A stretch of DNA of 64,000 nt from Rhizodiscina lignyota (GCA_010015805.1 ML978129.1:372001-436000); one strand, 5' to 3'; positions 33,889-45,777 are shown, counted from the first letter of the stretch. Notes: a model not told the origin generated them from the sequence alone. Numbers and translations are program-made.

Positions 33889-35745
33889 ATGGACGCCCCA
33901 CAAACCCCGGACAGACGACCCGCTCTCTCTAATCGAGCTGTGAACTCCACCCTCCCTCTCGACTCCTTCGATACCCCAGATTCGCAGCGTTCGACCTATT
34001 TTGACTCTGAAATCTGGGACCAGAATTCTCCACGTGTAAATGATGGGCCGATCTCGCCGTTCACTCCACCAACGACTGTTGACTCGAAGCCCTCCCCTCC
34101 CTCGCGAGTCGGGCACTCTGGCGAAGACGAAGACGTCCGAGTGCGACAAATTAAGCCTGAACCCGAAGATAACGATATAAATCAATTCATAGAGAGCGAA
34201 AATACCTGCGACAAATCGGAGAACCCCAAGAAGAGTGCTTTTGTATCGAATGCGACCGACGCCGATTGGAGGAACGCTTTCGAGACACCATCGAAGTCTT
34301 CCGGAGCCAGCTATCGTAACTTACGCAGCACAAAGCAAAGGCAAGCTGCCGTTTTTGGATTGAGTAGTGCAAGCGGCTCAAGGGGATCGCCCTCACCGAT
34401 AGGCAGATCTACGTTGACGAGGACCTGGAACCCGACCATTGGGTTAAAATTCGCCGACAAAGAAGTCAGCACTGTGCAGAGCGACGCTTCGACAACGGTA
34501 GAAAGTGAGCATGTCACGGCAAACATTGAGTTTTCAGTTGTGGAAACCAGTAACGCCAATTTCGAACAACAAATAGAGATTCCGCTAAGTATTTTCGAAA
34601 TTGACCTGATAAAGATTCTACCCCCTGAGTTCAACAAGAGGCTCTATGAAAGGTCAAACAAATGTTGTGCTTCGAAGGTCGACAAAATTCGTCGACGATG
34701 CAAAAGGCCAGTCTGCAGTGACACGGAAATCTGCGATTCGCAACTGGAAAGCCTCTCATCCTCCGAGCCACTTTTGGATATTCCCAGAACGCTGAGCACG
34801 GTCCGAAGTCTTGTCCACGCCACGTTCTGTAATGGACGTAAGGGACACAAGCGCATTGCGGAGGAGTTGCTCAACAAGCTGGAAGTAGAGCTGGAAAGGC
34901 TTCGTAATGCATGGCCAAAGGATCCAAATGAACTTGAACTCATGAATGGAAAGCTCGACAGGAATTTAGAGACTTTCAGTCTGTGGATCAAGACTCTGTC
35001 TGGGACATATGTCCACACAAAAGTAGGGGTTACCGAATCGATCCAGGAAGCGACAGTCAGAGATGAAGACTCTGGCACAGAGTCCAAGGCCTCGATTTCG
35101 TCAGCAGTGAGATTCGCGCAGAGTATCTCTGTATCAGCAGACTCTGGACATCCTGCCGCGTCCAGGAACGCCTCTGGAGACCAGCGATCTGAACCAAAAC
35201 TAACTGCGTCCGTTAAATCGTATATCCAGAAGTTCGAGCGGTACTCCACGAAAGAAACGCGCCAGTACGCTCCGAGTGAGCTTGTATTGCGAAGAATACT
35301 CGCGCCACTGTCGAAGACGGAACTCAAGAGCGGGACTATATATATGTATTGGTTCCCGCCAAACTTCGGACTCGTCAAGATCGGCGTGACAAGGAGGAAG
35401 GCAGAGAAGCGAATAAGCGAGTGGGAGAAAGTGTGTGAGCACCGTATTGAAGATTGTATGAAAGAGACGCCATTCGAACATGTACAGCACGCTCGACGAG
35501 TTGAGAAGCTCATTCATGCTGAATTACAAGAATTCCGGAGACAAGCGACTTGTAGAGGTTGTGGTAGGAATCATCGGGAGTGGTTTGACACGCATAAGGC
35601 CGAGGGCGTGATTAGAAAGTGGTTGGCATGGATCACAACGGCTCCGTATGAAGAAGTAGTCGGGCCAGAAGGAGAGAAGCATTGGCGCCTGAGAGCTTCG
35701 CTCTCGGTGAAGGCGTTGGAGCATATAGTACCTGTCAAGGCATAG
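33889..35745 (+). CDS. T5orf172 (GIY-YIG-superfamily) domain protein
   Basis: An uninterrupted frame of 618 aa. The first 250 residues are disordered and full of Ser-Pro/Thr-Pro sites, with a SUMO-type motif IKPEPED near residue 89. A conserved helical block (EIDLIKILPPEFNKRLYER, then RRRCKRPV) follows. The C-terminal T5orf172 domain spans residues about 478-590. SGTIYMYWFPPNFGLVKIG matches the GIY...YIG core, then GVTRRKAEKRISEWEK, and later CRGCGRNHREWFDTHKAE, where CxxC...HREWF is typical of fungal members. The domain derives from phage and bacterial GIY-YIG-like proteins. Many fungal genomes carry family copies with unknown role. Whether it still cuts DNA cannot be judged. It lies head-to-head with the NACHT receptor. 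Confidence 0.85.
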   Translation: MDAPQTPDRRPALSNRAVNSTLPLDSFDTPDSQRSTYFDSEIWDQNSPRVNDGPISPFTPPTTVDSKPSPPSRVGHSGEDEDVRVRQIKPEPEDNDINQFIESENTCDKSENPKKSAFVSNATDADWRNAFETPSKSSGASYRNLRSTKQRQAAVFGLSSASGSRGSPSPIGRSTLTRTWNPTIGLKFADKEVSTVQSDASTTVESEHVTANIEFSVVETSNANFEQQIEIPLSIFEIDLIKILPPEFNKRLYERSNKCCASKVDKIRRRCKRPVCSDTEICDSQLESLSSSEPLLDIPRTLSTVRSLVHATFCNGRKGHKRIAEELLNKLEVELERLRNAWPKDPNELELMNGKLDRNLETFSLWIKTLSGTYVHTKVGVTESIQEATVRDEDSGTESKASISSAVRFAQSISVSADSGHPAASRNASGDQRSEPKLTASVKSYIQKFERYSTKETRQYAPSELVLRRILAPLSKTELKSGTIYMYWFPPNFGLVKIGVTRRKAEKRISEWEKVCEHRIEDCMKETPFEHVQHARRVEKLIHAELQEFRRQATCRGCGRNHREWFDTHKAEGVIRKWLAWITTAPYEEVVGPEGEKHWRLRASLSVKALEHIVPVKA

Positions 35746-36457
35746 CTTTTTCGTTAAAGGCAGACAACCCATCTGAGTTCGATCGGTTTTGCTCGATGGT
35801 GACAAACCAGCGCCTCATTCTCAAGTTTCCCCTTGGCCGAATTCGCGCCAGATCCACCAAAGGGCGTGAGAAATTAAGAAGCGACCAGCTATGACGTCGA
35901 CTGCAAGTTATCTAGCAATTTGAAAGCTGGACGAAAGGATGTTGGTTTCTGCTTTGACATCGGTTCAACAAATCGTCCGCCTCAGAAGCCCCCTGACGAA
36001 GTGTTTTCACATTAGTAATGCTCCATGAAGGGTTAGGACTACGATAGGGAGCGGACAAAGGGTGAGAGACGAGGAGAAGGAGAGCCCACTGGAAGCCGAG
36101 AATCTCGACTTGGCAGTCGAGGAAGTCGTTAGGCTGCGGAGACATCACGATCGTGTTGCTTGAAACGCGTGTTGAAAGAATGAGGAGATTCTTCCCCGGG
36201 ATGCGTCTCCGCACCTGATTGCTTGGACCCTCCACGAACCGGCAGCACCGAAAAGTCGGCGACGTTCATTTATAATGCACTTTCTTTGTAACACTGCAAG
36301 TTCGCAAGACCATCAAGCTCGCAAGATTGTCAAAATCACATGTAGGGCGCGTTGGTTGTAGTCTGCGCGTGAATATAAAAGTCGCTTTCGAAGTGACGAT
36401 GAGCTGGTTCAATTGAACACAAGCTTTGTGGAAGAGGTTTGAATTGAACTCCACATC
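35746..36457. promoter_or_regulatory. Intergenic region with promoter of the NmrA-like gene
   Basis: About 710 bp between two same-strand genes. TATAAA at 36374-36379 lies 79 bp before the ATG at 36458, a plausible core promoter. The rest shows no supported gene. Confidence 0.5.
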
Positions 36458-37572
36458 ATGTCGAAGCTCATCGTTGTCGTTGGCATCACGGGATCACAGG
36501 TAAATCCCCCCAAAAAATCTCAAGCAATTGGCGAATACACAGTCTGGAAAGGATGCTGATTGCTCCCAGGGCGGCTCCGTAGCCCGCACATTTCTCGACC
36601 TGCCCGGCTGGCGTGTCCGCGGCATCACACGTAACCCCTCAAGCGCAGCAGCGCAGGACTTTGCAGCAAAAGGCGCGGAAATCGTCAAAGGAGAGCTCGA
36701 TGACAAGGCGTCTCTAGTCGCCGCCTTCACCGGCGCCAATGCCATCTTCGCCGTCACGGACTTCTGGGCGCACTTCGGCAACGCGGACAACGCGGCCAAG
36801 GCAGAGGCAGCCGGCAAGACGATCAACGAGTATGCATACGACCTCGAAGTCGTGCAGGGAATCAACATGGCGGAGGCGGCGGCGAGCCCCGAGGTGTTCA
36901 AGACGCTCGAGCGCTTCGTGTTCTCGAGCCTGGCCGAAGTGAGGAAGTGGACTGGAGGCAAGTACAAGTGGGTGTGGCACTTCGACTCCAAGGCCGAGAT
37001 TGTGAACTACATCAAGGAGAAGCTGCCGGAGCTGGATGCGCGCAGCTCGTTCGTGCAGATCGGGCACTATATGACGAACTGGAAGTTGTTCCCCGCGATG
37101 GCACCCCAGAAGCAGCCCGATGGGAGCTTCCTTGTCCAGAAGCCCGAAGCACCAGAATGCCTCATCCCTTGGGTAGCAACGGAGAGGGACACCGGTGCTT
37201 TCGTCAAGGCCCTGGTGGAAATGCCAGCCGGCAAGCAGATCATTGGTGTGTCGGAATACATGACATGGCCAGAGTGGACGAAGCTGTGGGGTCGCGTCCT
37301 CGGTGTTGAAGCCAAGTTCGTGCAACTGCCAATGGATCAGTTCCTCAGCGATGTGCCTGAAGTGCTGAAGAGGGAGTTGTACGAAAGCTTCGCGTTCAAT
37401 GCAGAGTTCGGATGGACTGGAGGCGATCCGGACGTGTTGAAACCAACTGACGTAAGTCTCATGTAATGCTTCTTGAGAGAAATCTGCTAACACAATTTAG
37501 CTTCCTGTTAAGATTCCCCTCACTTCAGTGGAAGACTATATCAGGAGCGAAGATTGGTCGTCGATCATGTAG
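36458..37572 (+). CDS. NmrA-like Rossmann-fold NAD(P)-binding protein
   Basis: The model has three exons (36458-36499, 36570-37451, 37501-37572) encoding 331 aa. Exon 1 is only 42 nt (MSKLIVVVGITGSQ). Splicing completes the dinucleotide-binding loop GITGSQGGSVART, so intron 1 cuts the glycine-rich motif itself. Further family segments are GWRVRGITRNPSS, AKGAEIVKGELDD, ANAIFAVTDFWA and RFVFSSLAEVRKW. The usual SDR Tyr-x3-Lys is not evident, as in NmrA and related sensors that bind NAD(P) without classic catalysis. Relatives include nitrogen regulators and isoflavone-reductase-like enzymes. Sequence alone does not choose between them. The C terminus LPVKIPLTSVEDYIRS is from the last exon. Confidence 0.88.
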
Positions 37573-38327
37573 TTGGTTGGCGATAACATTTGATGTGTAC
37601 GAAATATTAGCGTGAATGTATCAATTGTGTTCAGCTTTTCAATCTAGTTTCATTTTCACCTGCACGCTACGATAAAGTATTAGCCCGAACGAGATAATCA
37701 TCTGAAGGTTAGGGATGTGACATGAAATGAGCATTGTGATCAAGTTTAGATTGAAACGAGTGTCTCACGCCCCCAGCTCGCATTCAACGTAGAGGAGCAG
37801 CGGTCTTGCAAGTTAAATATATCATATCTCTGTTCAAGACTAAGACGTACAAAGGAGCCAACTTCTTCAGCGATTGCGAGGAGATCAAATCTCCAACTCC
37901 CAGTCTTGACAGTAGACAAGCGTCTCGACTGACCCAACGTCGTCTCAACTAAAAGCGGGTTAAACCAACAAACGACATCAACAAAGCGAAGTTTTGGTAT
38001 CCAATAATACGAAGCGAAATCCAACCCCCTTTTGAGGAAGAAAATAGAAAAATCAACCCGAAATCGAAGTAAATCTCGAAACTTCGGTCCCCAAAGCGTA
38101 GATTAAATATACAGTGAAATCTCAAAAGATGAGCGAAATCGAAAAATCAGGCGGGACGTCAGTACATCGCTAAAAGCTTTCCAACCCCCACATGGTTCTT
38201 TTTAAATCAATGATGAAAAAGGAAATGCTGTCTGTGTCGGAGTCGAGTTTGTCGAAAATGAGATCGCTCATCCACACCAGAATAGACAGCCGTCCAGCTC
38301 TTTCAATTACAATTCAAGATGCATCAA
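37573..38327. other. Convergent intergenic region
   Basis: About 755 bp between two converging stops. The centre (37980-38160) is AT-rich and holds several spaced copies of CGAAATC/TGAAATC. No coding frame is supported. Confidence 0.45.
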
Positions 38328-41300
38328 TCAAACGTCGACGGTAGCCTTTCTTCTCCAGAATTTGGTTCCCAGACCACTGCCTCCAGCTCGCTTAGAGGTC
38401 TGACTGCTCTTGCTTCCCATCCTGCCAAGCCCAGGCCCCTCAGAGCCTATCAGCTTCGCTGCCTTGCTACCTGGAGGGGGTCCATCACTGGAGCTCCCAC
38501 CTCCAGGTGGTCCACTACTGCGCAAGAAATCAGCTAGATCGTTCGTCGTCTGGTGCTGCTCCGTTCTTGCCGCTTTGGCCACACCGGCTCTGGCCCGAAC
38601 GCTCCCTGTTGGAGTGGAGGGCGCAGAGACAGACGCGCCATTCGCGCCAGAGGGATTGTTGCTATTGCTCCTGCTCCGGCTGGCGCCGTTAGCACTGCCG
38701 TTAGCACTGCCATTCGCTTGCCTGCCCCCACCGACGCCAACCGTCAGCGCCTGTGGCGCATTATTGCTGGGCGGTTCCGTGTTCCGCAAGAAGTCTACAA
38801 GGCTCTCTTCTTCTCGGGCACGCTGTGGGCGGTGTGCGCCCGGTAGCGCGGTGAGCAAGTCCTCGTCCTCGTCGTCCATGTCGATGGCGTACGGATCTTT
38901 GACCCTACGACGCGTCTTCTTGGGGATTCCTCCATCTGAGTTTCCACCCATCCCGGAGCCAAGAAGAGCGGTACGTGAGTTTGTAGACGGAGCGTTCGAG
39001 TTGCGCGTCGAGCTGGTCATGTCATCGCTATCGAACGTATTACGCTGATTGTTGTTGAAAGGCGCTACGACTCTCGGATTCGGTTGGTTCAAGGGTCCAC
39101 CTGCGCCTGGCGGACCCTGCCTAATAAAATCAATGAGATCCCTATTGCCTTGTTGCTTAACCGCCGGATCGCGAGCCTGCATGTTGCTCTTCCTCTTTCC
39201 TCCTGAGCTCGACGGAGCCGTGGCAGCTGCTCCTGTCGACACGAGGGCATCGGTGCTTCCGCCTGAAAACCTGTTAGCGCCACCTGCAGAGTGCGCCGTA
39301 AAGCTATTCAGCATACTGCCACTTCCGACACTGCCCGCCTGGCGACTGCCACTGCGCGGGATAATCGGCACCACATTCATCTCCTTGTCGGGCCCTGTGG
39401 TGCGAATGAAGTCGGCGAAGTCGCGCATGGACTCTTGCATGACGCGTGGTTCGCGAGCGACGAAGGTCAACTTCTTCTTCTTGGCGGGCTGCTCTGGCGC
39501 GTTAGCGGCCGTCATGTTGGCGGTTGTGCCAGCGCTATCTCTATTCGACGAAGCAGTGCTATCTCTGTCGCGTAAATTCGAGCCGACGGGTTGTGGCCCA
39601 GGTACGCGATTGACAGAGCTTTGGGTATTCTTGCGTGAGTGCGTGGGGGTTGGGATAGTGCGATACGTAACTTGTGTGCTTGAAGGAGTTGGCGTATGCT
39701 TTATGCCTGCAGGTGCAGGAGCTGCACTTGTGGTCGTTTGTCGTGTAGAGTTCGTCGGCTGTGGCACCTCTCTCACAGGAGCAGGCGCAGCAGGTCCAGG
39801 TGTCTGTGATACCGTCTGCCTCTCTGAGGGCGTCGGAGATGGCTTCAGCGTCGTGGTAGGGGTTGCACCAGACTGCGAAAGTCAGCATTTGATTCCTTCA
39901 TGATGGAGTGGGAGAGCAGATAGTAATTGAACAAACCTCATCGGCCACTCTAACAGGCGTTAGTGTGTACTTGACAGTCTCGCTTTCGCCGCTCTTCAGC
40001 AACTCCTCAAAGTCTCGCCTCTTGCTCTCACTACTTGCTCGGTTCGGGTCCACGGGGCGAGGCATCAAGCCACTGGCGTCACCTTCTTTGCCACTGCCAC
40101 CTGTATTTCTTCTCGTACTCCTGGAGCTTGAGGGTCTTGCTTCTGCAGAAGCTGCCGCAGCGGTAGACAATTGTTTGTTCGCTGGCTTCTGCTCATTCAT
40201 ATCAGTCTGGAGGGGTGGCAACGCCTTTGACTTTGAGTTTGCGGATGCAGTGCTTGCACCACTACTCTTGCGCTTGTCGGACCTATCAGGAACTTGTGCG
40301 CTAGCATTGCTGATCGCTTGCAGTGCTGACGTTGTCCTCGGTGGGAACGCTCCTTGCTGTTGAGCAGGGCTTTGATGGCTGCTACCTGGTCTGCTTCCTG
40401 GTCTGCTTGCGCTCTTTGGCGGAGGCTGCAGTGGTCCATCATTGGGTGCGGAGACGAATTGATTTACATTCCTGTGATTAGAGAGACCCGAATCACCTCT
40501 GTGTGCACTTTGTGGTCGTTCCTCAGACGTATCCCGTGGTCCGGATGGTGCAAACGGCGGGTATGTACCGGCTTGGGCCCCATTCACATTCCTCGCTTGC
40601 GGCACCCCTTGCTGTGGCTGCGAAGTAGGCTTTTGTTGATAATCGCCCATCATCTGTCCTTGAATACCCTTTCGATTCTGCTGCGCACTGGTTGCGCTGC
40701 TCTGTGGACTTGGAGTTCGAGGCGCAGGGATCGCATGGTCCGAACTAAGGGCAAATCCAATCGCAGATGAATCATACTCGTCTGTATGCCCGCGAGCCGC
40801 GGTGCTTACTCGATTAGATGCAACACTGGTATACGCCACAGTGCTGAACGGATCATAATCATCGTCGACCATTGGAGTTTTCTGGGCCGCACCGGTCTGA
40901 GGTGCAGGTGCTTGTATCGGCTGCTCTGGAGTCCTCTGCGCTGCTGCCACCGCTTGGAACTCTGTGTCTTTGGGTGGCACCATTGGGGATGGAAAATCCT
41001 TCGGTGGCACTCTCGGGGACATCTGGGATGGCTCATCCTTTGGAGGTACTGCTGGGCCCCTTTCCTCAACGACCTCTTTGTGGGTGTCCATATCGGCCAT
41101 AGAAAGTGCAGCCCCAGCAGCTGCAGCCGCACCGACTGCGGTCGCAGCAGTTGCATCCATGCGCGGCTCCTTCTCAGGCACAGTTACTGCGTCGCTTTCA
41201 ACAGCCGTAGCTGGTGGAATTTCGAACGGTGGCGGATGCTCCTGTGTTGGCGTAGAATCTGGACTCTTCTGAACCTTGAGCGGAGCAGGCAAGGCAGAGA

Positions 41301-43290
41301 GATGCTTGGGTCTTGACATGTCCTCTTCCTCGCCAGCCTCAGCGACAACAGGCATCTCTCCTGTCTTTTCAGTCTGTGCTTCAATGGCACTCTCCTTCGG
41401 TGTCTCTTTGAGTAGCCCTTTAACGTGTCTCTCCGCCGCAATGAGAGCTCTCTCCTGGTCGGTGAGCGGTTTAGGAGCCGGCTTCTCCTCTTCAACCACA
41501 GCGTCATTTGGCTCGACACTAGTACCAGATTCCGCGGCTTGTGATTGTTCATCGAACAACTCTTTGGCACTCTTCTGCTGTGCCAGAGCTTCGGCAGTCT
41601 CCTCCTCTTGCTCTTTCCCTCCACTCTTCTCTGGTGTCTCTTCACCACCCTCCTCTCTTTCTATTTCTCTTTCTCCTTCCCCTTCTTCTTCTTCATCCTC
41701 ATCAGCTTTGCTGCTCCTGCTAACCACAGCTGTGATGGCAGAACCAATTGCAGCAGCAGCGCCAGCAATGAGACCAGACTTCTTCTCAGAATCTTGTGAG
41801 TCGTCCTTCTCCTCATCAATTGCCTCTTCAGTGGCCGCGTGGCTTCCCATGAGGTACTCAAGCCATGTTTTGGACGGTGCCGCGCCAGGTGCGGAGTTCG
41901 ATCTGAGCCTCCGCAGCGTTGGTCTCTCCAGGGGCATTATCAGTTCTGGCTTCTCACTAAAGCTGACTCGTCTCCTAGGCTTCTTCTCAACTTCTTCTTT
42001 CGGCTCCTCGTCTACAATCTCCTTCGCCAAGCCTGGAACTTCAATCTCCTCAACATCGCGGTCGTTTCCAGCCTCTGGCAGGGGAAGGGCAATGTTTGCT
42101 GCCATCTCCAGCTCAGAATGCTCTCGTGTGTCTGGCACTTCCTCATCCTTGCTCTTCTCAACATGGAAGGCCTCGGCATCTGCAACAGCAACGCTAGGTC
42201 TTCTCGAGCCGCCAGCTTCACTTCCGCCCCATGCGGAGCTCTCACCAGCGACGCTTCGTGGACCAAGCGAGCCGAAGCTGCCAAATACGCCCCTTCGACC
42301 GGGAGAGCCTGGGGTATGAGTGCCTCGAGTACGTTTCCGCCAAGTTCGCCAAAGGCGACCGAGAACAGGGCTGAGAGCCACTTTCTCCATGTCCAAATCC
42401 ATCACTACAACCTTGGCATCTGCTGCCTGCTGGGGTGGCCTGCTTCCGGTAGAAGCTCTCTGCTTTCTCGACCTAGTGAAAGCTGCCTGTCCTGCCAAAA
42501 CGATTGTTTGCTCTGCCAAATACTCAATCACTGATGTCAGGAAAATCGCAGCCGCCGGGCTAACGAGACCAAGGTCGGCGATGGTCTCGCTGTCCGTGTC
42601 CCCATTTGCACGCGAAACTTCGGCGGCATCGTGCTTTGCGTGATGAAACTCCTCATCATCGTCCAGGAAGCGATCTTCGTCTTCATCTTCGAGGTCGCCG
42701 AGGCGAGTATACACCATTATTCTTAGCCGGGTACGCTTCCATGTGAGTGCGAGGTTGAAGCCGTTGATGTCGCCATTCGTTGCACCGTTACGCAAGTCTG
42801 CTACACCCTCGGCATCGGCACGAGAGACTGGTCGTGACCCCCCTTCGTCGTCCGTGTCTTCCTCTTCACCATCAAGAAGCTCGCGTAGTTCTTCATCAGC
42901 TGACGCGATTGCTTCTCGGGCCAGTCGCGGCTTGAGCACTTCTGTTATCGCAGGACGCAGCTTCTTGAGCTTGCCACTTCTAGCCGTCGCCAGTATTGAG
43001 AAGAGAGTCTGGTCCAGGAAGGCGTTGAGAAGCCCGAGGGCCTCCTCGCTGAACTGTGCGCCTTCCTTCTCGCCCTCCGCAGCCTCTTGGTTCTGCTGCT
43101 CGTACTCTTCGTTGGCGTGATGGTCATTTACCATCTGCGTCGCCGCAGCGACAGCCACGTAGGCCGGTGGAGGAGTCGGAGTAGCAATGGCGCTGTTGTA
43201 AGGGACGGGCGATGTAACAGACCACCGGTCATTGCTGCATGCGGACCCCGGGCGTGAGGCGTATGGAGAGGCTAGAGTAGGCTGAGGCAT
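38328..43290 (-). CDS. Large disordered protein with histone-fold-like helices and four DF(I/L)R motifs
   Basis: The model has two exons, 43290-39937 and 39872-38328, encoding 1632 aa. A 64-bp phase-0 intron joins RVADE to SGATPTTTL. Residues 81-140 form helices beginning SEEALGLLNAFLDQTLFSI. Residues 241-275 contain FLTSVIEYLAEQTIVLAG, strikingly like helix 2 of histone H2A. WKRTRLRIMVYTRLGDL lies between. This suggests an interrupted histone-type fold. Residues about 280-1110 are acidic, Glu/Pro/Ser-rich and probably unstructured. The C-terminal third has four similar short motifs (RDFADFIRTTGP, RDLIDFIRQGPP, ESLVDFLRNTEP, NDLADFLRSSGP) spaced 70-115 residues apart, then a basic tail. I do not recognise a named protein, though long proteins of this style exist across Pezizomycotina. 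Possible roles are chromatin binding or scaffolding. Confidence 0.8.
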
Positions 43291-45777
43291 GTTGGCAGCT
43301 CAATTCTGAGATGTTCGAGTAGTGATAGTATAGATAAAGACAGAGTGACAGCCAGCTCGCCCTCTCGCCCTCTGTGCGACGAGGTTGGAGAGCCGCAGGA
43401 AGTTTCGTGTTGTGTAACTCGCCGTGCTCGATCGGCCGGAGGTATGGTCAGGGTCCGGGGATGGCGCTGCAAAAAAAGAAATCAGGGTTAGCGGGCCGCA
43501 CGGCGGATGGGGGAGCGATTGCGCAACATTGGGGTCTGGAGAGCAGGTGAGAAGTGAGACGTGTATTCGAGAATTACCTCTGGAGGCAGCTGCGCACAGC
43601 GGAGTGAATGTCTGGGGCTCAAGTAAGACGATGGGGGGCTCGAAGCTGGCGCGGCGATGCGCTGCTTCGCGGAGGAGCAGCGTAGATCGACCTGCGCCGA
43701 AGGGGACGGCTGCCCGCACGACTCCGGCTGGGTGCAGGCTGCAGCGCGGACGCCAATTGCAATTGCAACTCAGCAGAGTATTTGAGTGTAGCTAGAACAG
43801 CGAGGAGCGATAGATGCCCGCTGCTGCTGGGAGGTGAGGTTGGAGGAAGAAGGACGGGCAGCTTGACGGGTGTTCACTAGGCCGACTCTAGCCAACGGCA
43901 TGTGGAGCATGAGGTGATGCTTCTTCTTCAGAGAGAACGACGCCCGTCACTTAGGAGGCGTTCGTGCGCCAGTCCGCTTCGAGGGCGACAGCAACCCACT
44001 GGCCTGCCCAGCAAAGGCAATCGATCGGAGCGTCAGGCGAGAGTTGTCGTGCCTCAGGTGCCCTCAGCTCTCGCGGCGCGGTGATCATCTCTAGCAGCAG
44101 CAAATAGGAGAGCCAGCCTTACACGCACTCACAAGATGCCGTCGACCCCTGCATCTGAGATCTCGGTGTCACTTGGGCGTCGCGATGCTGCGAGTCCCGG
44201 AGGCAGAGCAGACGCAATCTGCCAGCTCATCACCGCCGTCTTCCTCGATGCCTGCTCGAGCGCGCAGCACCGCATGCCCGCACGTTCTCTGCCCTCGCAG
44301 TCCTCCTCGAGCCGTGAGACGACGTCTGCCCCTTTCGGTGCGTGTGCTAGCCCGCACCAAGGGTTTGATAGCTGGGACCCAATGCACCGGGGCGCTCAGC
44401 CCGCTAGGCCGGGTGCAGCTTGGTGCGCATATCAGATTCAGTGCGCATGGCCAGCGAGAAAATTTTATATCGCATTGCATCCAGCATCCATCCGGCTAGG
44501 CCTCCCCGTCCTGCCATTCTCTGCTCCTGCAGCCATTGTTTCGCTCCTATTCTTCCATCATTCATCCGCTTCGGCGCATGAACCGCCCTCGAGCCCATCC
44601 CTCTCGCTCTCCCCACACCCTCCCGAGCGTCGGCAGGCCCAACGGGACAGCATTGCGCGCGAGCAGTAGTGTGGGGGCGGCACAGCGACAGCTCATGATT
44701 CTCTATCGGGCCTTCCAGGGTCTCCGACTGCCATGTCCGTTCGTGTGCGGTCCGGCTCGAGCATGGGGCATTGCCCTTGATGTCGTTTCGACCCTTCGTC
44801 GCCTGTCGCCGCCGTTTCAAGATACGCGATGCATCTGAGACTTTCCCATTGCGTAAACCTCGAGCATTCGCAAAAGTTTGACGCCATCGGAGGCGCTCAG
44901 AAGGGGAAGGAAAGTTCCAAAACCCTTACCTTGCGCTCGACGCAACTCACCACCTTGATATCGGTGCCTGTACGGAGTCATGACGCATCCCAAACCCATG
45001 TTCCAATACATATGCCAAGCATTGCGGAGTGCTGCTAGTGGGCAAGCATGGGCCAGGTTTGCTCATCCAATATGCTCGGTGCTTCCTCACAAAGTCTATC
45101 TTCTAATTCTCACTCTTATCAAGACCGCAGCCATTTGATATGGGCATGTACATAAGCTGCGAAGAGCAACCGCTTACTCACTCGTTGCAGCCGATGCAGC
45201 CAATACAGACGACATCACTTGTCCGGCCGCCTCTCCAGTCGGGCCTGCATGATCGTATTGGCCCTCGAAACCGTTGGATCGGAGAATAAAAGCGTCAGAC
45301 AATGCACCACTCGCGGCTACGGAGTGGCAATGCCGATCCCAGGTCGAGCTAGCGGCGTCTATCATGGCAATCTGAACACCAGATCTATCGACACGCCGTT
45401 TTCAGTCACAATACCTCGTACGGCAATAGCCTCTCCTAGTTCCATAGCTCACACTTCCAACATTTCCAACATTTCCTTGCATTTTTGATGTGCCAGTTGA
45501 GTCACAGGCGGAACAGGATTGACTCGGCAGGGTACCAATCCAAGTCGATAGTGGAGTCCAAGTCTAGCACAAACTAAGATCATCGATATTCTGTACTTCA
45601 TCCACTATGCATAACTCATAAGGCGTATGGCCATCAGCGTGACTTACTTCCATTTCCGGAGGTAAACTTGAGTTCAGTCTCCCCTGAACAAGGGTATCCC
45701 AAAGCCAGACGTCATATGAATATTTCCCCTTGCGCCCGTGACTGTCTTCACCACTCCAGTTTCCGCACGTTGAATAT
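43291..45777. other. Large gene-poor region upstream of two genes
   Basis: About 2.5 kb, GC-rich from 43300 to about 44850. It lies upstream of the large disordered protein and downstream of the calponin-domain gene. Many overlapping open frames exist on both strands, as expected from the composition. None shows conserved motifs or convincing splice chains. A minus-strand patch at 45174-45445 has coding-like fragments but no coherent gene. A long 5' UTR is plausible. Confidence 0.4.

Noticed and set aside
34644-35513. 289-codon antisense frame opposite the T5orf172 gene
   Set aside because: The sense strand has a clear domain. The antisense frame has none.
41276-42319. 347-codon antisense frame, very Ser-rich
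   Set aside because: It mirrors the acidic Glu-rich part of the large minus-strand gene. Glu codons read backwards give Ser/Leu/Phe runs, so it is a shadow.
45174-45445. Minus-strand fragments with coding-like composition
   Set aside because: The two open pieces are in different frames without convincing splice sites, and I recognised no domain.
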